A DNA stretch of 64,000 bases, from assembly GCA_013214705.1 (NCBI GenBank), contig JABSRZ010000003.1, positions 837,443 through 901,442 of the forward strand. The letters run 5' to 3'. Below are positions 7,952-16,385 of the stretch, piece after piece (within the stretch, counting starts at the first letter, position 1; each line of letters begins with the position of its first letter). Under the pieces are notes generated by a model. The model was not told where the DNA came from. It did not search any database and was given only the letters and a program-made list of their open reading frames with translations. The stretch comes from Hyphomicrobiales bacterium. GTDB lineage: Bacteria > Pseudomonadota > Alphaproteobacteria > Rhizobiales > OSC116. A program made the position numbers and the translations under genes.

Positions 7952-9331
7952 ATGGATTTCAACTTCATCTTAGCGGCAGATAGTTATAAAACCTCTCATT
8001 ATCAGCAATATCCACCGCATACAAATATAGTTTCAAGCTATATTGAATCGCGTGGCGGCGAGCACCCAAAAGTGTTGTTTTTTGGCCTACAAATGTTTGT
8101 CGAGCAATATTTAACCAAGCCGATAAGCCAAGCCGATATCGATGAAGCTGAAGATATAATCACCGCCCATGGCCTGCCGTTTAACCGCGAAGGTTGGGAA
8201 TATATTTTACATCAACATGGCGGGTATATGCCGCTCGAAATACAGGCGCTTAAAGAAGGTTCTTTTTTCCCGTTTCGCAACGTCATTGTGCAAGTGCGCA
8301 ATACCGACCCTAAATGTTTTTGGCTCACTAGCTATATCGAAACTTCGCTGTTGCGCGCGATTTGGTACCCCACCACCGTGGCCACGCGCAGCCATTATAT
8401 TTACCAAACCATCAAAAAATATTTAGAATTAACCGCCGATAATTTAGATGGATTGCCATTTAAATTGCACGATTTTGGCGCCCGGGGCGCTAGCTCGCTC
8501 GAATCCGCCGCCATTGGCGGCTTGGCGCATTTGGTCAATTTTATGGGCAGCGACACCATGGCCAGTCTTATATATGGCCGTAAATTTTACGATATTGATA
8601 TGGCTGGATTTTCCATTCCGGCGGCCGAGCATAGCACCATCACCACCTGGGGGCGCGGGGCCGAAAAAGCCGCTTATGAAAATATGATCGATCAATTTGC
8701 CACAGAAGGTAAAATGGTTGCAGTGGTCAGCGATAGCTATAATTTATGGCATGCGATAGACCAAATTTGGGGCGATGAATTAAAGCAAAAAGTCATTGAC
8801 AGTGGCGGCACAATTATCATCCGACCCGATAGCGGCGAGCCGGTCGAGATTGTCACCGAAACGGTTATCAAACTAATGGATAAATTTGGCTTTAGCTATA
8901 ATGAAAAAGGCTTTAAAATTCTGCCAGATTATATCCGTGTCATTCAAGGCGATGGCGTTTCTGCGCCAATAATTGAACAAATATTAGAGCGGCTATACCA
9001 GCTTAAAATTAGCGCCGATAATTTGGCGTTTGGCATGGGGGCAGAATTGCTGCAAAAGCTAGACCGCGATAGCCAACAATTTGCCATGAAAGTTTCAGCC
9101 GCGGATATCGATGGGGTCTGGTATGATATATATAAAGACCCGATTACCGACCATCATAAACAGTCCAAACGCGGGCGGTTTGCGGTTATAAAGTCAGGCA
9201 AAGATAGTTGCCTGACCATTTCTGAGCGCAGCTTAGGCAGTAATGAAAACCTGCTCGAAACTGTATATTTGGATGGCAAATTAATGCGCCGCCAAAGTTT
9301 TGCCGAAATTCGCAAATTGGCCTTGGGGTGA
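7952..9331 (+). CDS. nadV: Nicotinamide phosphoribosyltransferase (NadV/NAMPT)
   Basis: 459 aa, matching the NAMPT family in length. It makes NMN from nicotinamide and PRPP, the first step of the deamidase-independent NAD salvage route. Hallmarks are visible along the protein: AADSYKTSHY at the N-terminus, HDFGARGASS, NFMGSDTMA, AAEHST with the catalytic His, VVSDSYN, RPDSGEPVEI (phosphate binding) and GDGV. It has its own candidate promoter and is followed after 23 bases by an amidohydrolase on the same strand. No nadM, prs or nadR-like partner is adjacent. The family is scattered in bacteria and common in phages, so transfer is possible, but base composition here looks like the neighbours. 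Confidence 0.95.
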   Translation: MDFNFILAADSYKTSHYQQYPPHTNIVSSYIESRGGEHPKVLFFGLQMFVEQYLTKPISQADIDEAEDIITAHGLPFNREGWEYILHQHGGYMPLEIQALKEGSFFPFRNVIVQVRNTDPKCFWLTSYIETSLLRAIWYPTTVATRSHYIYQTIKKYLELTADNLDGLPFKLHDFGARGASSLESAAIGGLAHLVNFMGSDTMASLIYGRKFYDIDMAGFSIPAAEHSTITTWGRGAEKAAYENMIDQFATEGKMVAVVSDSYNLWHAIDQIWGDELKQKVIDSGGTIIIRPDSGEPVEIVTETVIKLMDKFGFSYNEKGFKILPDYIRVIQGDGVSAPIIEQILERLYQLKISADNLAFGMGAELLQKLDRDSQQFAMKVSAADIDGVWYDIYKDPITDHHKQSKRGRFAVIKSGKDSCLTISERSLGSNENLLETVYLDGKLMRRQSFAEIRKLALG

Positions 9332-9354
9332 TGAATATTTAAACGGAGCGAGAT

Positions 9355-11025
9355 ATGCGTGGCTTATTTATACTGGTTTTAACCACCATATTTGTAGGCC
9401 TTGCAGCGCCGTTTATTGCCGCAACCAAACCTCAAACCATCATCATAAACGCGCATATTTATCAGCATGCTGATGCCGATATGATTGTCATTAAAAATGG
9501 CAAAATTAATGCCATCGATAACCAAACCAATATCGATAATTATGACCCCGATAACGCCCAGATCATAGATGCCGAAGGCGGCTATATTTTGCCGGGGTTT
9601 ATCGACAATCATAACCATGTTTTTGAAGCCATGTCCGAAGTTGGCGGCACGTGCAGCCTACCGGCCGAGGTGGGCTTAAACCGCATCATTGCCGCGCTAA
9701 AATTATGCAAGGCCAATGCGCCGCCAAATAGCTGGGTTATGGGCTATGGCTTTGCGTTAGAAGACATTATCGAACTGCCCGGCCTACAAGCCGCGCAAAT
9801 TATCAACCAAATATTCCCTAACCAACCGGTGGTGATTGTCGAGCAAACTTCACATAGCGTTTGGGCCAATGATGTCGCGCTAAAACGGGCTAACATAGCG
9901 ATGCAATTTTATGACGATCAGGCCATATCATTTATGTTGCTGGATTGGGAAACCCTCAAACCCACGGGTATTTTGTTCGACCAAGCTGCCGATGCGCTGA
10001 TGGATTATGCGTGGAATGCCGCCGAGAATACCCAGCAATTAAGCTATGTTGGCTTGTTAGATGGGCTGGCCGAAGTAGCGGCCAATGGCATAACCACCAT
10101 CGGCGATGGCCGTTTATATTGGCAACGCGGCTGGTGGGATGTGTGGCAAAAGGTGGCCGCTGAAGGGGCGTTAACTGCACGGGTTTCGGTGCGCCCATGG
10201 GTGTACCCAGATGTCGATATGGCCACACAGTTAGATTTTTTCAAACAGATATATAATGCCGACACCAGCAAGTTACTCATCGTTGATCAAGCCAAATTCT
10301 ATGCCGATGGCATTGTCATTAACGGCACGGCCAAAACCAAAGCCGCTTATTTTGATACCTATATTCCCGATTATCCATATGGGTTAGATTTTTTCAGCCC
10401 AGCCGCGCTGCGAAACTGGCTGAGTGAGCTGAGCAAAATTGGTTATGGCGCGCATATCCATGCCATTGGCGATGCCGGGGTGGCCAACGCCCTAGATGCC
10501 ATTAGCCAACAGACACCCAAAACCGGCATAAATTACACCATTTCGCATGTCGAATTGGTCGATAAAGCCGATATTGCCAGGTTCGAACAACTGAATATCA
10601 CGGCAGATTTTCAAATCGGGCATGATGACATTGCCAATAATGACCATGCATGGGCAGTGCCATTTTTGGGCGAAACCCGGGCGCAAAACTTTCTAGACAT
10701 TGGCGCAATTTATAACACCGGCGCTAACATCAGTTTAAGTAGCGATTGGGATGTCTACCCGCTCAACCCTTTAGTGGGCATAAAAAACAGCCTGAAAATG
10801 GGCGCAAAAGGCCTGCCAAATATAGACGCGGCGATAGCAGCCTACACAATTAATGCCGCCAAAAGCTTGGGGCTAGATGACATTACCGGCAGCATCACCA
10901 TCGGCAAATCTGCCGATTTTGTGCTATTAGATGCCGACATTACCCAGCTAAAAATAGCTGACATCGACAAAGCCCAAATCCTAATGAGCATCCTGCAAGG
11001 CAATGTGGTGTTTGTGGCCGAGTGA
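9355..11025 (+). CDS. Exported YtcJ-like amidohydrolase
   Basis: 556 aa. An N-terminal hydrophobic stretch (LFILVLTTIFVGLAAPFIAA) indicates export or anchoring, so hydrolysis would occur in the periplasm. The body is an Amidohydro_3/YtcJ-type TIM barrel: beta-sandwich start (IIINAHIY...DADMIVIKNGKI), PGFIDNHNHVFE with the metal-binding HxH, GAHIHAIGDAGV, a late SDWDVYPLNPL carrying the catalytic Asp, and the closing sandwich (GSITIGKSADFVLLD). YtcJ-type enzymes act on varied amide or ester substrates; the substrate is not evident. A GGAG ribosome site precedes the ATG, and 23 bases separate it from nadV, so co-transcription is likely. Confidence 0.88.
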   Translation: MRGLFILVLTTIFVGLAAPFIAATKPQTIIINAHIYQHADADMIVIKNGKINAIDNQTNIDNYDPDNAQIIDAEGGYILPGFIDNHNHVFEAMSEVGGTCSLPAEVGLNRIIAALKLCKANAPPNSWVMGYGFALEDIIELPGLQAAQIINQIFPNQPVVIVEQTSHSVWANDVALKRANIAMQFYDDQAISFMLLDWETLKPTGILFDQAADALMDYAWNAAENTQQLSYVGLLDGLAEVAANGITTIGDGRLYWQRGWWDVWQKVAAEGALTARVSVRPWVYPDVDMATQLDFFKQIYNADTSKLLIVDQAKFYADGIVINGTAKTKAAYFDTYIPDYPYGLDFFSPAALRNWLSELSKIGYGAHIHAIGDAGVANALDAISQQTPKTGINYTISHVELVDKADIARFEQLNITADFQIGHDDIANNDHAWAVPFLGETRAQNFLDIGAIYNTGANISLSSDWDVYPLNPLVGIKNSLKMGAKGLPNIDAAIAAYTINAAKSLGLDDITGSITIGKSADFVLLDADITQLKIADIDKAQILMSILQGNVVFVAE

Positions 11026-11037
11026 TTTTCACTCAGA

Positions 11038-11715
11038 CTACCACAGCCAAACCTCATCAATTTCCAACATCAGCCGGTGAGTTTCTGCCATAGATAAAAT
11101 CATTTTTTGATAATGCCGAATGTCATCCACCGACAATTCACGCCCCTTACGGTCCTTAAGCCATTTCTGCGCCGGTTGGTAGCCACCAATATAAAATTCC
11201 CAAGCCAATTTAGGCACATTGCCAAAATATTGATCCTCATTAATCCAAACATCACCTAATTCACCATCTTTATGCGGCTTAAATACAGGTTTTTCGACCA
11301 TGCAGTCACCACCGATTGGAAACGTGGTAATCGGCCTGTTTAACATATCTGACTCAAGCAAATGCAATTGCCTAATCTGCCCACCCAAACCCACCATTTG
11401 CCAAAACAATCGTTTGCCAGTCGGCATTGGAATACGCGGAAAATCAATTTTTAAAAATTCCTTATAAGTATCGCGATATTTCGGGCTGTGCAGCACCGCA
11501 TAAATATAATCCAGCAAATCTAACGGCGAAAACTGGCTCTGGTCAGCAACATCTTTATCTTCATGGTCAGCAATGAACGGGATTTTGAGTTTTTTAACAA
11601 TCTTGGCCACAATCGCCCTATCAAGATTAGGTTTCCGCTTCTCCGCATCTTTTTCCCGCAATTTATCAACCTGTTTGTCATCAATATCAGGGTTAGATAG
11701 AGTGGGACTAAACAC
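11038..11715 (-). pseudogene. C-terminal remnant of a Type ISP restriction-modification enzyme
   Basis: 225 aa, opening from a GTG directly preceded by an in-frame TAG. The sequence matches the C-terminal specificity-domain region of Type ISP enzymes (LlaGI/LlaBIII type): FSPLDLLDYIYAVLHSPKYR, EFLKIDFPRIP, a LHLLES element, and an intact end (ETHRLMLEID). Full-length family members have nuclease, helicase and methyltransferase domains ahead of this part and exceed 1000 aa; none of that is present, and only 58 bases separate the fragment from the next gene. I read it as a decayed remnant whose 5' three-quarters was lost, possibly when the adjacent gene arrived. A stand-alone protein cannot be excluded. 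Confidence 0.75.
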
Positions 11716-11773
11716 CTAATAACTCGATTATCTAAAATATAGAACTAGCTTTTTTTAAATAAAACGGTTTACT

Positions 11774-13099
11774 TTATTTAGAAGGCCATCTTGTACCGTA
11801 GCTTGCTATTGCTAATTGTTGGCAAAATGTTTCGTGATTAATTTGAAGGCTGCATTTTTTTAAAATTACATAAATGAGGGTTTCCGCTATAATTTGAACT
11901 TGATCTACATCATGGGCTAATGTGCTTCTTTTTCCTTTGTGAATAGTCGATGATCTTAGGTCGTAAAGATTTTTAAATTGTTTAGCGATTAAAGGACGGT
12001 ATTTTATTTTTTTTGCAAGAATTACCGATCCATGGCGCGCAATAGTATCTTTCACTGGGCTATCTTTCCCTCGAGATAAAATAGCTTCAATTGCCGTGAA
12101 AAAATATAACATTTTTATCGAGCGATCACTTTCTCCTCGGCCTTTACTTAACCAGCCAAGCGCATTGAAGACCTGTTCACTAAGCATTTTTGGTTTAAAA
12201 TTAAAAACAGAGTTAAAGAGTTTCTGATTTTTGCCACTATGTAAATCTCTGCTAATTTTTTTATCAATCAAGTAAATGCTTTGAACTGTTCTACCTCCAG
12301 CACTTAGATTATTGCCGTTTCGCACTAAAGGGTTAGTATAAAGTAATTCACTTTTCTCGGTTGGGCTTGGTTCTAGTGTTCCAATTCTGGGATAATGAAT
12401 GCCCCACTTATCACTTGAAAGTCTAATTAAACTAGTTGCTACTCCTATTTTCCAATTGGCTTCTTCTTTAGCATTGGTTTTATTTGTGTATGTCTTTACT
12501 GCCCACATCATTTTTGAAGAAGGGATGCTGGACTCAGAATTTCCTGAAACTAAGAAGAGCTTGGATGCATCATGCTTATAGTTAAATGATATATTTTCAT
12601 CGGGGTTGTTCATTTTTTTTATAATATTGGTTGTTTCTTTTTCTAAAGAAATCAACGATAAAATTCGAACTGACCCGACCTTCAAAGTAGTTATTTTAGA
12701 GTCCAAAATAACTAAATTATTGGGTAAGTATACCTCAATATCTTGGTTAAATATTTTGATAATGTTTTCTTTGAATTTTTTCAAATATTTATCGAAATCG
12801 TGATTAGCTTTTTTTGATGCGTGTGCTTGTTCTAAGATGAGATCGGATATTTCACTTTCATCACCAAAACGAGCGCCTAACGATTTTGCTATCAACTTAG
12901 AAAATTCGGAAGAAGAAACTCTAAGTTCTTTTGTGTATAATAAATTATATTCTTTTCCCAATGAGAAACCATATTCACTTGAAAATATCTCGTCAGAACT
13001 ATATGTAATTGATTTATTAAATTCATCATAATAGGTTTTTAGAGTAGGCTCTAATTCCTTATTATTTTTGAATATTTGATTAATTTTGTCGAGTGTCAT
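11774..13099 (-). CDS. HEPN-domain protein in an AT-rich accessory pocket
   Basis: 441 aa, no signal peptide. The N-terminal two-thirds is not recognised. The C-terminal ~130 residues are helical and resemble HEPN/ApeA-like domains: LGWLSKGRGESDRSIKMLYF, FTAIEAILS, then LRSSTIHKG with an RxxxxH motif (Arg ~382, His ~387), the arrangement seen in HEPN ribonucleases of toxin and antiphage systems. An AGGA site lies 9 bases before the ATG. Codon use is unlike its neighbours: I count 16 G+C in 12601-12660. It sits next to a restriction-enzyme remnant, which supports a defence context. RNase activity is inference. Confidence 0.78.
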   Translation of the reverse strand: MTLDKINQIFKNNKELEPTLKTYYDEFNKSITYSSDEIFSSEYGFSLGKEYNLLYTKELRVSSSEFSKLIAKSLGARFGDESEISDLILEQAHASKKANHDFDKYLKKFKENIIKIFNQDIEVYLPNNLVILDSKITTLKVGSVRILSLISLEKETTNIIKKMNNPDENISFNYKHDASKLFLVSGNSESSIPSSKMMWAVKTYTNKTNAKEEANWKIGVATSLIRLSSDKWGIHYPRIGTLEPSPTEKSELLYTNPLVRNGNNLSAGGRTVQSIYLIDKKISRDLHSGKNQKLFNSVFNFKPKMLSEQVFNALGWLSKGRGESDRSIKMLYFFTAIEAILSRGKDSPVKDTIARHGSVILAKKIKYRPLIAKQFKNLYDLRSSTIHKGKRSTLAHDVDQVQIIAETLIYVILKKCSLQINHETFCQQLAIASYGTRWPSK

Positions 13100-13283
13100 T
13101 TGAAAGAATCCTAATATATTCTTGTTTTGTTTCTAAATGGTTTCTTAGTAAATTTGTATATTAAAATATAAATTAGCATAAGGTTTCATTAAAAACACCC
13201 ACATTTAGACTTTTAAGATAGACCCCATATTTGAAGTGTTCGACTGATAATTCGCAGCCATTGCTATTTGGAGCCCATTGTTA

Positions 13284-14525
13284 TCAAGAGCCCAGTGCCA
13301 AACCATCCACCACTGCGGTGAATACCGATGAGAGCTTAAATTTTGCTTGCGGAAACAATTGCCGCATTTGGTTTTGCACCAGACGCATTTGGCTAGAGCC
13401 ACCCACATAAATAACCTCATCTACTTGATTTGGTTGGCAGCCAGCTTGGCTTAATGTGGCCAAGACGCTGGTTTTAAGTGTGGTGCAAGCGTCGGCCATA
13501 ATGCGCTGTAAATCATCGCCGGTTACGCCTACATATAGGCCGGTTTCAATAAGCCCTAAATCTATTTTGGCAACCTCTTCGCCTAATTCATTGGCGCTTA
13601 TTTTGGTTTTTTCGGCTAAAAAAGCCAACTCATGGCCATTTCGATGTTCAATTAAGTTAGCCAGACGTTTAAATAATAAAGGTTCAAACGCCTGCCGTTC
13701 AAGTTCTCTCACAGTGTTTTTTAATTCTGGGGTATAACAAAAAGAGATTTTTTCCCAAGTCGCCAAATCATGAAATATAGATTGCGGCGCGGCAACAATT
13801 CCTTCGCTCATTATTTTTTGCAATTGCCCATGCATGCCCAAAAATGGCATGAAATATTCTAAATTTAATATTTTGTCAAAATTTGTACCGCCGAGCCGCA
13901 CACCGTGCGATGCCAGAATATTAATTTTACCAGTGTCATTATTGCCGCTTTCAAACAAGCAGTAATCCGATGTGCCGCCGCCAATGTCGACAATCAGGCC
14001 AAGGCTTTTGCGGTCGGTGTTTTTGGCGCAGGCAAAAGCCGCGGCTTCTGGCTCAAACATAAAATTGATGGTTTTAAAACCCGCACGCAAATAGCATTCA
14101 CGCAAATCTTGTTCGGCTCTTTGGTTTTTAGCCTCATCATCGGAATGAAAATTAACCGGCCTGCCCGACATTACACTGTCAAAAATCACCCCTTGGCTTT
14201 GCTCCGCTCTGTGTTTAAGCTGGGTTAAAAAACTCGATATAATGTCATAGAAATCATATTTCTTGCCAATTATCATGCGTTTTTCGGCCATCAGGCTGGT
14301 GCCCAATACGCTTTTTAAGGAACGCATATAACGGCCATGCGCGCCGTTTAACAGGCTTTGGTTGGCCATCGTGCCAAACAGCATAATATTGTCATCGAAA
14401 TCAAAAAATACCGATGTTGGTAGAGTTTCTGAATTGGCTTCGATGTGAATGCGCCTAACCTCGCCATCCACTAAAGTGGCGACGCTGGAATTTGATGTGC
14501 CGAAATCTATCGCCAAAACTGCCAT
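13284..14525 (-). CDS. Hsp70-family protein, YegD-like
   Basis: The start is placed at 14525 (413 aa) rather than the longest frame, because AAGGTGG lies just upstream and homology begins at MAVLAIDFGTSNSS, the phosphate-1 loop of the actin/Hsp70 ATPase fold. Other conserved parts are EPEAAAFAC, VDIGGGTSDYCLF (phosphate 2) and VIYVGGSSQMRLV (adenosine motif). The protein ends after the ATPase domain and lacks the DnaK peptide-binding domain, as in E. coli YegD. No DnaJ or GrpE gene is nearby. The role is unknown beyond probable ATP-dependent chaperone-like activity. It is divergent from the next gene. Confidence 0.9.
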   Translation of the reverse strand: MAVLAIDFGTSNSSVATLVDGEVRRIHIEANSETLPTSVFFDFDDNIMLFGTMANQSLLNGAHGRYMRSLKSVLGTSLMAEKRMIIGKKYDFYDIISSFLTQLKHRAEQSQGVIFDSVMSGRPVNFHSDDEAKNQRAEQDLRECYLRAGFKTINFMFEPEAAAFACAKNTDRKSLGLIVDIGGGTSDYCLFESGNNDTGKINILASHGVRLGGTNFDKILNLEYFMPFLGMHGQLQKIMSEGIVAAPQSIFHDLATWEKISFCYTPELKNTVRELERQAFEPLLFKRLANLIEHRNGHELAFLAEKTKISANELGEEVAKIDLGLIETGLYVGVTGDDLQRIMADACTTLKTSVLATLSQAGCQPNQVDEVIYVGGSSQMRLVQNQMRQLFPQAKFKLSSVFTAVVDGLALGS

Positions 14526-14642
14526 TTTATCCACCTTCACAATGTGCGGAGGGTATTTGTATAATTTGGTGGTGCAGATGGCAAGTGGTTTAACAATATT
14601 TTGATTATTTTTGCCCATATTGAGCTGAGAAAAGAGATTTTG

Positions 14643-15236
14643 ATGAGCGACGAATTAAACATCATACAAAAACGCTATAGATTGCGGGAATTTTATGATC
14701 TGCATGCCGATGATATTGAGCGGTTGGGGCGCAATTGCTTGTGGCAAAACCCTTATTATATGCCGCAAAAAGCGCTGGAGCTGTTAAATGGGGCTTGCAA
14801 AAGTGATGGCATAAATATCGACGTTTTGGCGATATTCAAATTACATGATGATGCCGAACAGCTTATCGGCTTTTTTCCCTATAACGTGCAGCCCAAACGT
14901 TGGGGCATAAATTTGCCGGCATATATCATGTGGTGGGATGAGCTGATTAAAAATAATATGCCGTTAATTGACAAAAATCATATTGATGAATGTATTTATT
15001 ATTGGGCATATTTTATTCAAGACACCGGTGGGGTGTCGCTCATCCATCTATGTGATGATGACCAATTCGCCGCCGCCTGTGACAATGTTTCTGTGCATAT
15101 TTATGCAGATTATAACGGTTCTAAAACAGCCTATACAACTTACTTAACTTATTGTAATAAAACAAGTTATATCAGGTTGCGCTATGCGAAAACTGCCGAA
15201 TTTTTGCGGCTAAAAATTAGAGACATTCTAAGGTGA
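14643..15236 (+). CDS. Short FemAB/CelD (BioF2-like) acyltransferase-type protein, possibly truncated
   Basis: 197 aa from the ATG at 14643; an in-frame start at 14601 is less likely because the family pattern begins at the later one. The N-terminal half fits the CelD/BioF2-like GNAT family: NCLWQNPYYMPQKALELL, then LIGFFPY and KRWGINLPAY. Family members are usually 350-400 aa with a second GNAT-like half; that half is missing or unrecognisable, and the protein ends with SYIRLRYAKTAEFLRL. It may be a decayed or specialised form. It is divergent from the Hsp70 gene and about 90 bases before the iron transporter. Confidence 0.6.
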   Translation: MSDELNIIQKRYRLREFYDLHADDIERLGRNCLWQNPYYMPQKALELLNGACKSDGINIDVLAIFKLHDDAEQLIGFFPYNVQPKRWGINLPAYIMWWDELIKNNMPLIDKNHIDECIYYWAYFIQDTGGVSLIHLCDDDQFAAACDNVSVHIYADYNGSKTAYTTYLTYCNKTSYIRLRYAKTAEFLRLKIRDILR

Positions 15237-15257
15237 AAAATTTGTCGAAAACAGCGC

Positions 15258-15305
15258 TTGACATTTATATTTATCGGCCTCATTAGTGTTGCGAATGCTT
15301 ATCAA
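15258..15305 (+). promoter_or_regulatory. Candidate promoter and operator-like dyad ahead of fbpA
   Basis: TTGACA (15258-15263), a 17-base spacer and CATTAG (15281-15286) form a plausible sigma-70 promoter. An imperfect dyad, TTGCGAATGCTTATCAA (15289-15305), overlaps the expected transcription start and has arms matching at five of seven positions. Its place before an iron-uptake gene suggests a Fur/Mur-type operator, but the match is weak. Confidence 0.35.
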
Positions 15306-15326
15306 AAACAATTAGGTTCTGTGTAA

Positions 15327-16385
15327 ATGTCTATAATTTCAAAAAATAAATTTTCAAAATCTGCGCTTGGTTTAACCGCTTTAATCGCCTCACTTGGTTC
15401 AGATGCCGCCATGGCAGCAGAACAAATTAATATCTATTCTTACCGCCAGCCATTTTTAATGCAACCGATTATCGACCAATTCGAGGCCGATACCGGCATT
15501 ATAGTCAACAGCATTTACGCCAATAAAGGCCTAGTCGAAAAAGTCAAAGCCGCCAAAGGCAAAGACATTGCTGACCTCATTTTAACGGTAGATATTGGCC
15601 GCTTAATTGGCGCGGTAGATGCTGGCCTCGCGGCAGAAATTAACAGCGACATTCTTACCGCGAACATTCCGGCCGAATTTAGAGACCCAGATGGCAAATG
15701 GTTTGGCATCACCAGCCGCTCTCGCGTGGTATATGCCTCTAAAGAACGGGTGGCACAAAATAACATAACTTATGAAGAATTGGCCGACCCAAAATGGCGT
15801 GGCAAAATTTGCATCCGTTCTGGCCAACATGCTTATAATCTAGCTTTATTCGCCTCAATGATTGCCCATCATGGTGAAGCTGAAGCGCAAAAATGGCTAG
15901 AAGGTTTAAAAGCCAACTTGGCCCACAGCCCCAAAGGCAATGACCGCGCACAGGCAAAAAGCATTTACAATGGCGAATGTGACCTGGCCATTGCCAACAC
16001 ATATTATATGGGCAAAATGCAAACCAACGAGAAAAACCCCGAGCAAAAAGACTGGGCACAAGCCATTAAAGTTATTTTCCCCAATGCCCAAGGCGAAGGC
16101 CTTGCTGGACGTGGCGCGCATATGAATTTATCTGGCGTTATGGTGGTAAAAGGCGCTAAAAATAAAGCCAATGCGGTTAAATTTATCGAATATTTATCTA
16201 ACGATAAAGCCCAAGCCCTCTATGCCGAAGCTAATTTCGAATATCCGGTCAAAGTCGATGTGGAAGTTTCTGAATTGGTGCAAAGTTGGGGCGCGCTTAA
16301 GGCCGATAAACTACCTTTGGCAACCATTGCCGCACATCGCAAACGGGCAAGTGAATTGGTGGATATTGTAAAATTTGATGACTAA
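15327..16385 (+). CDS. fbpA: Ferric iron ABC transporter, periplasmic binding protein (FbpA/FutA-like)
   Basis: 352 aa with an N-terminal signal peptide ending SLGSDAAMAAE. The mature protein is a type-II periplasmic binding protein of the iron(III) group: INIYSYRQPFLMQPI at the start, ADTGIIVNSIYANKG, ADLILTVDIGRL, WFGITSRSRVVYA, YNGECDLAIANTYYMG with the paired Tyr residues typical of Fe(III) coordination, and NLSGVMVVKGAKN. It delivers ferric iron to the inner-membrane permease encoded next, whose start overlaps its last 8 bases. Confidence 0.92.
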   Translation: MSIISKNKFSKSALGLTALIASLGSDAAMAAEQINIYSYRQPFLMQPIIDQFEADTGIIVNSIYANKGLVEKVKAAKGKDIADLILTVDIGRLIGAVDAGLAAEINSDILTANIPAEFRDPDGKWFGITSRSRVVYASKERVAQNNITYEELADPKWRGKICIRSGQHAYNLALFASMIAHHGEAEAQKWLEGLKANLAHSPKGNDRAQAKSIYNGECDLAIANTYYMGKMQTNEKNPEQKDWAQAIKVIFPNAQGEGLAGRGAHMNLSGVMVVKGAKNKANAVKFIEYLSNDKAQALYAEANFEYPVKVDVEVSELVQSWGALKADKLPLATIAAHRKRASELVDIVKFDD

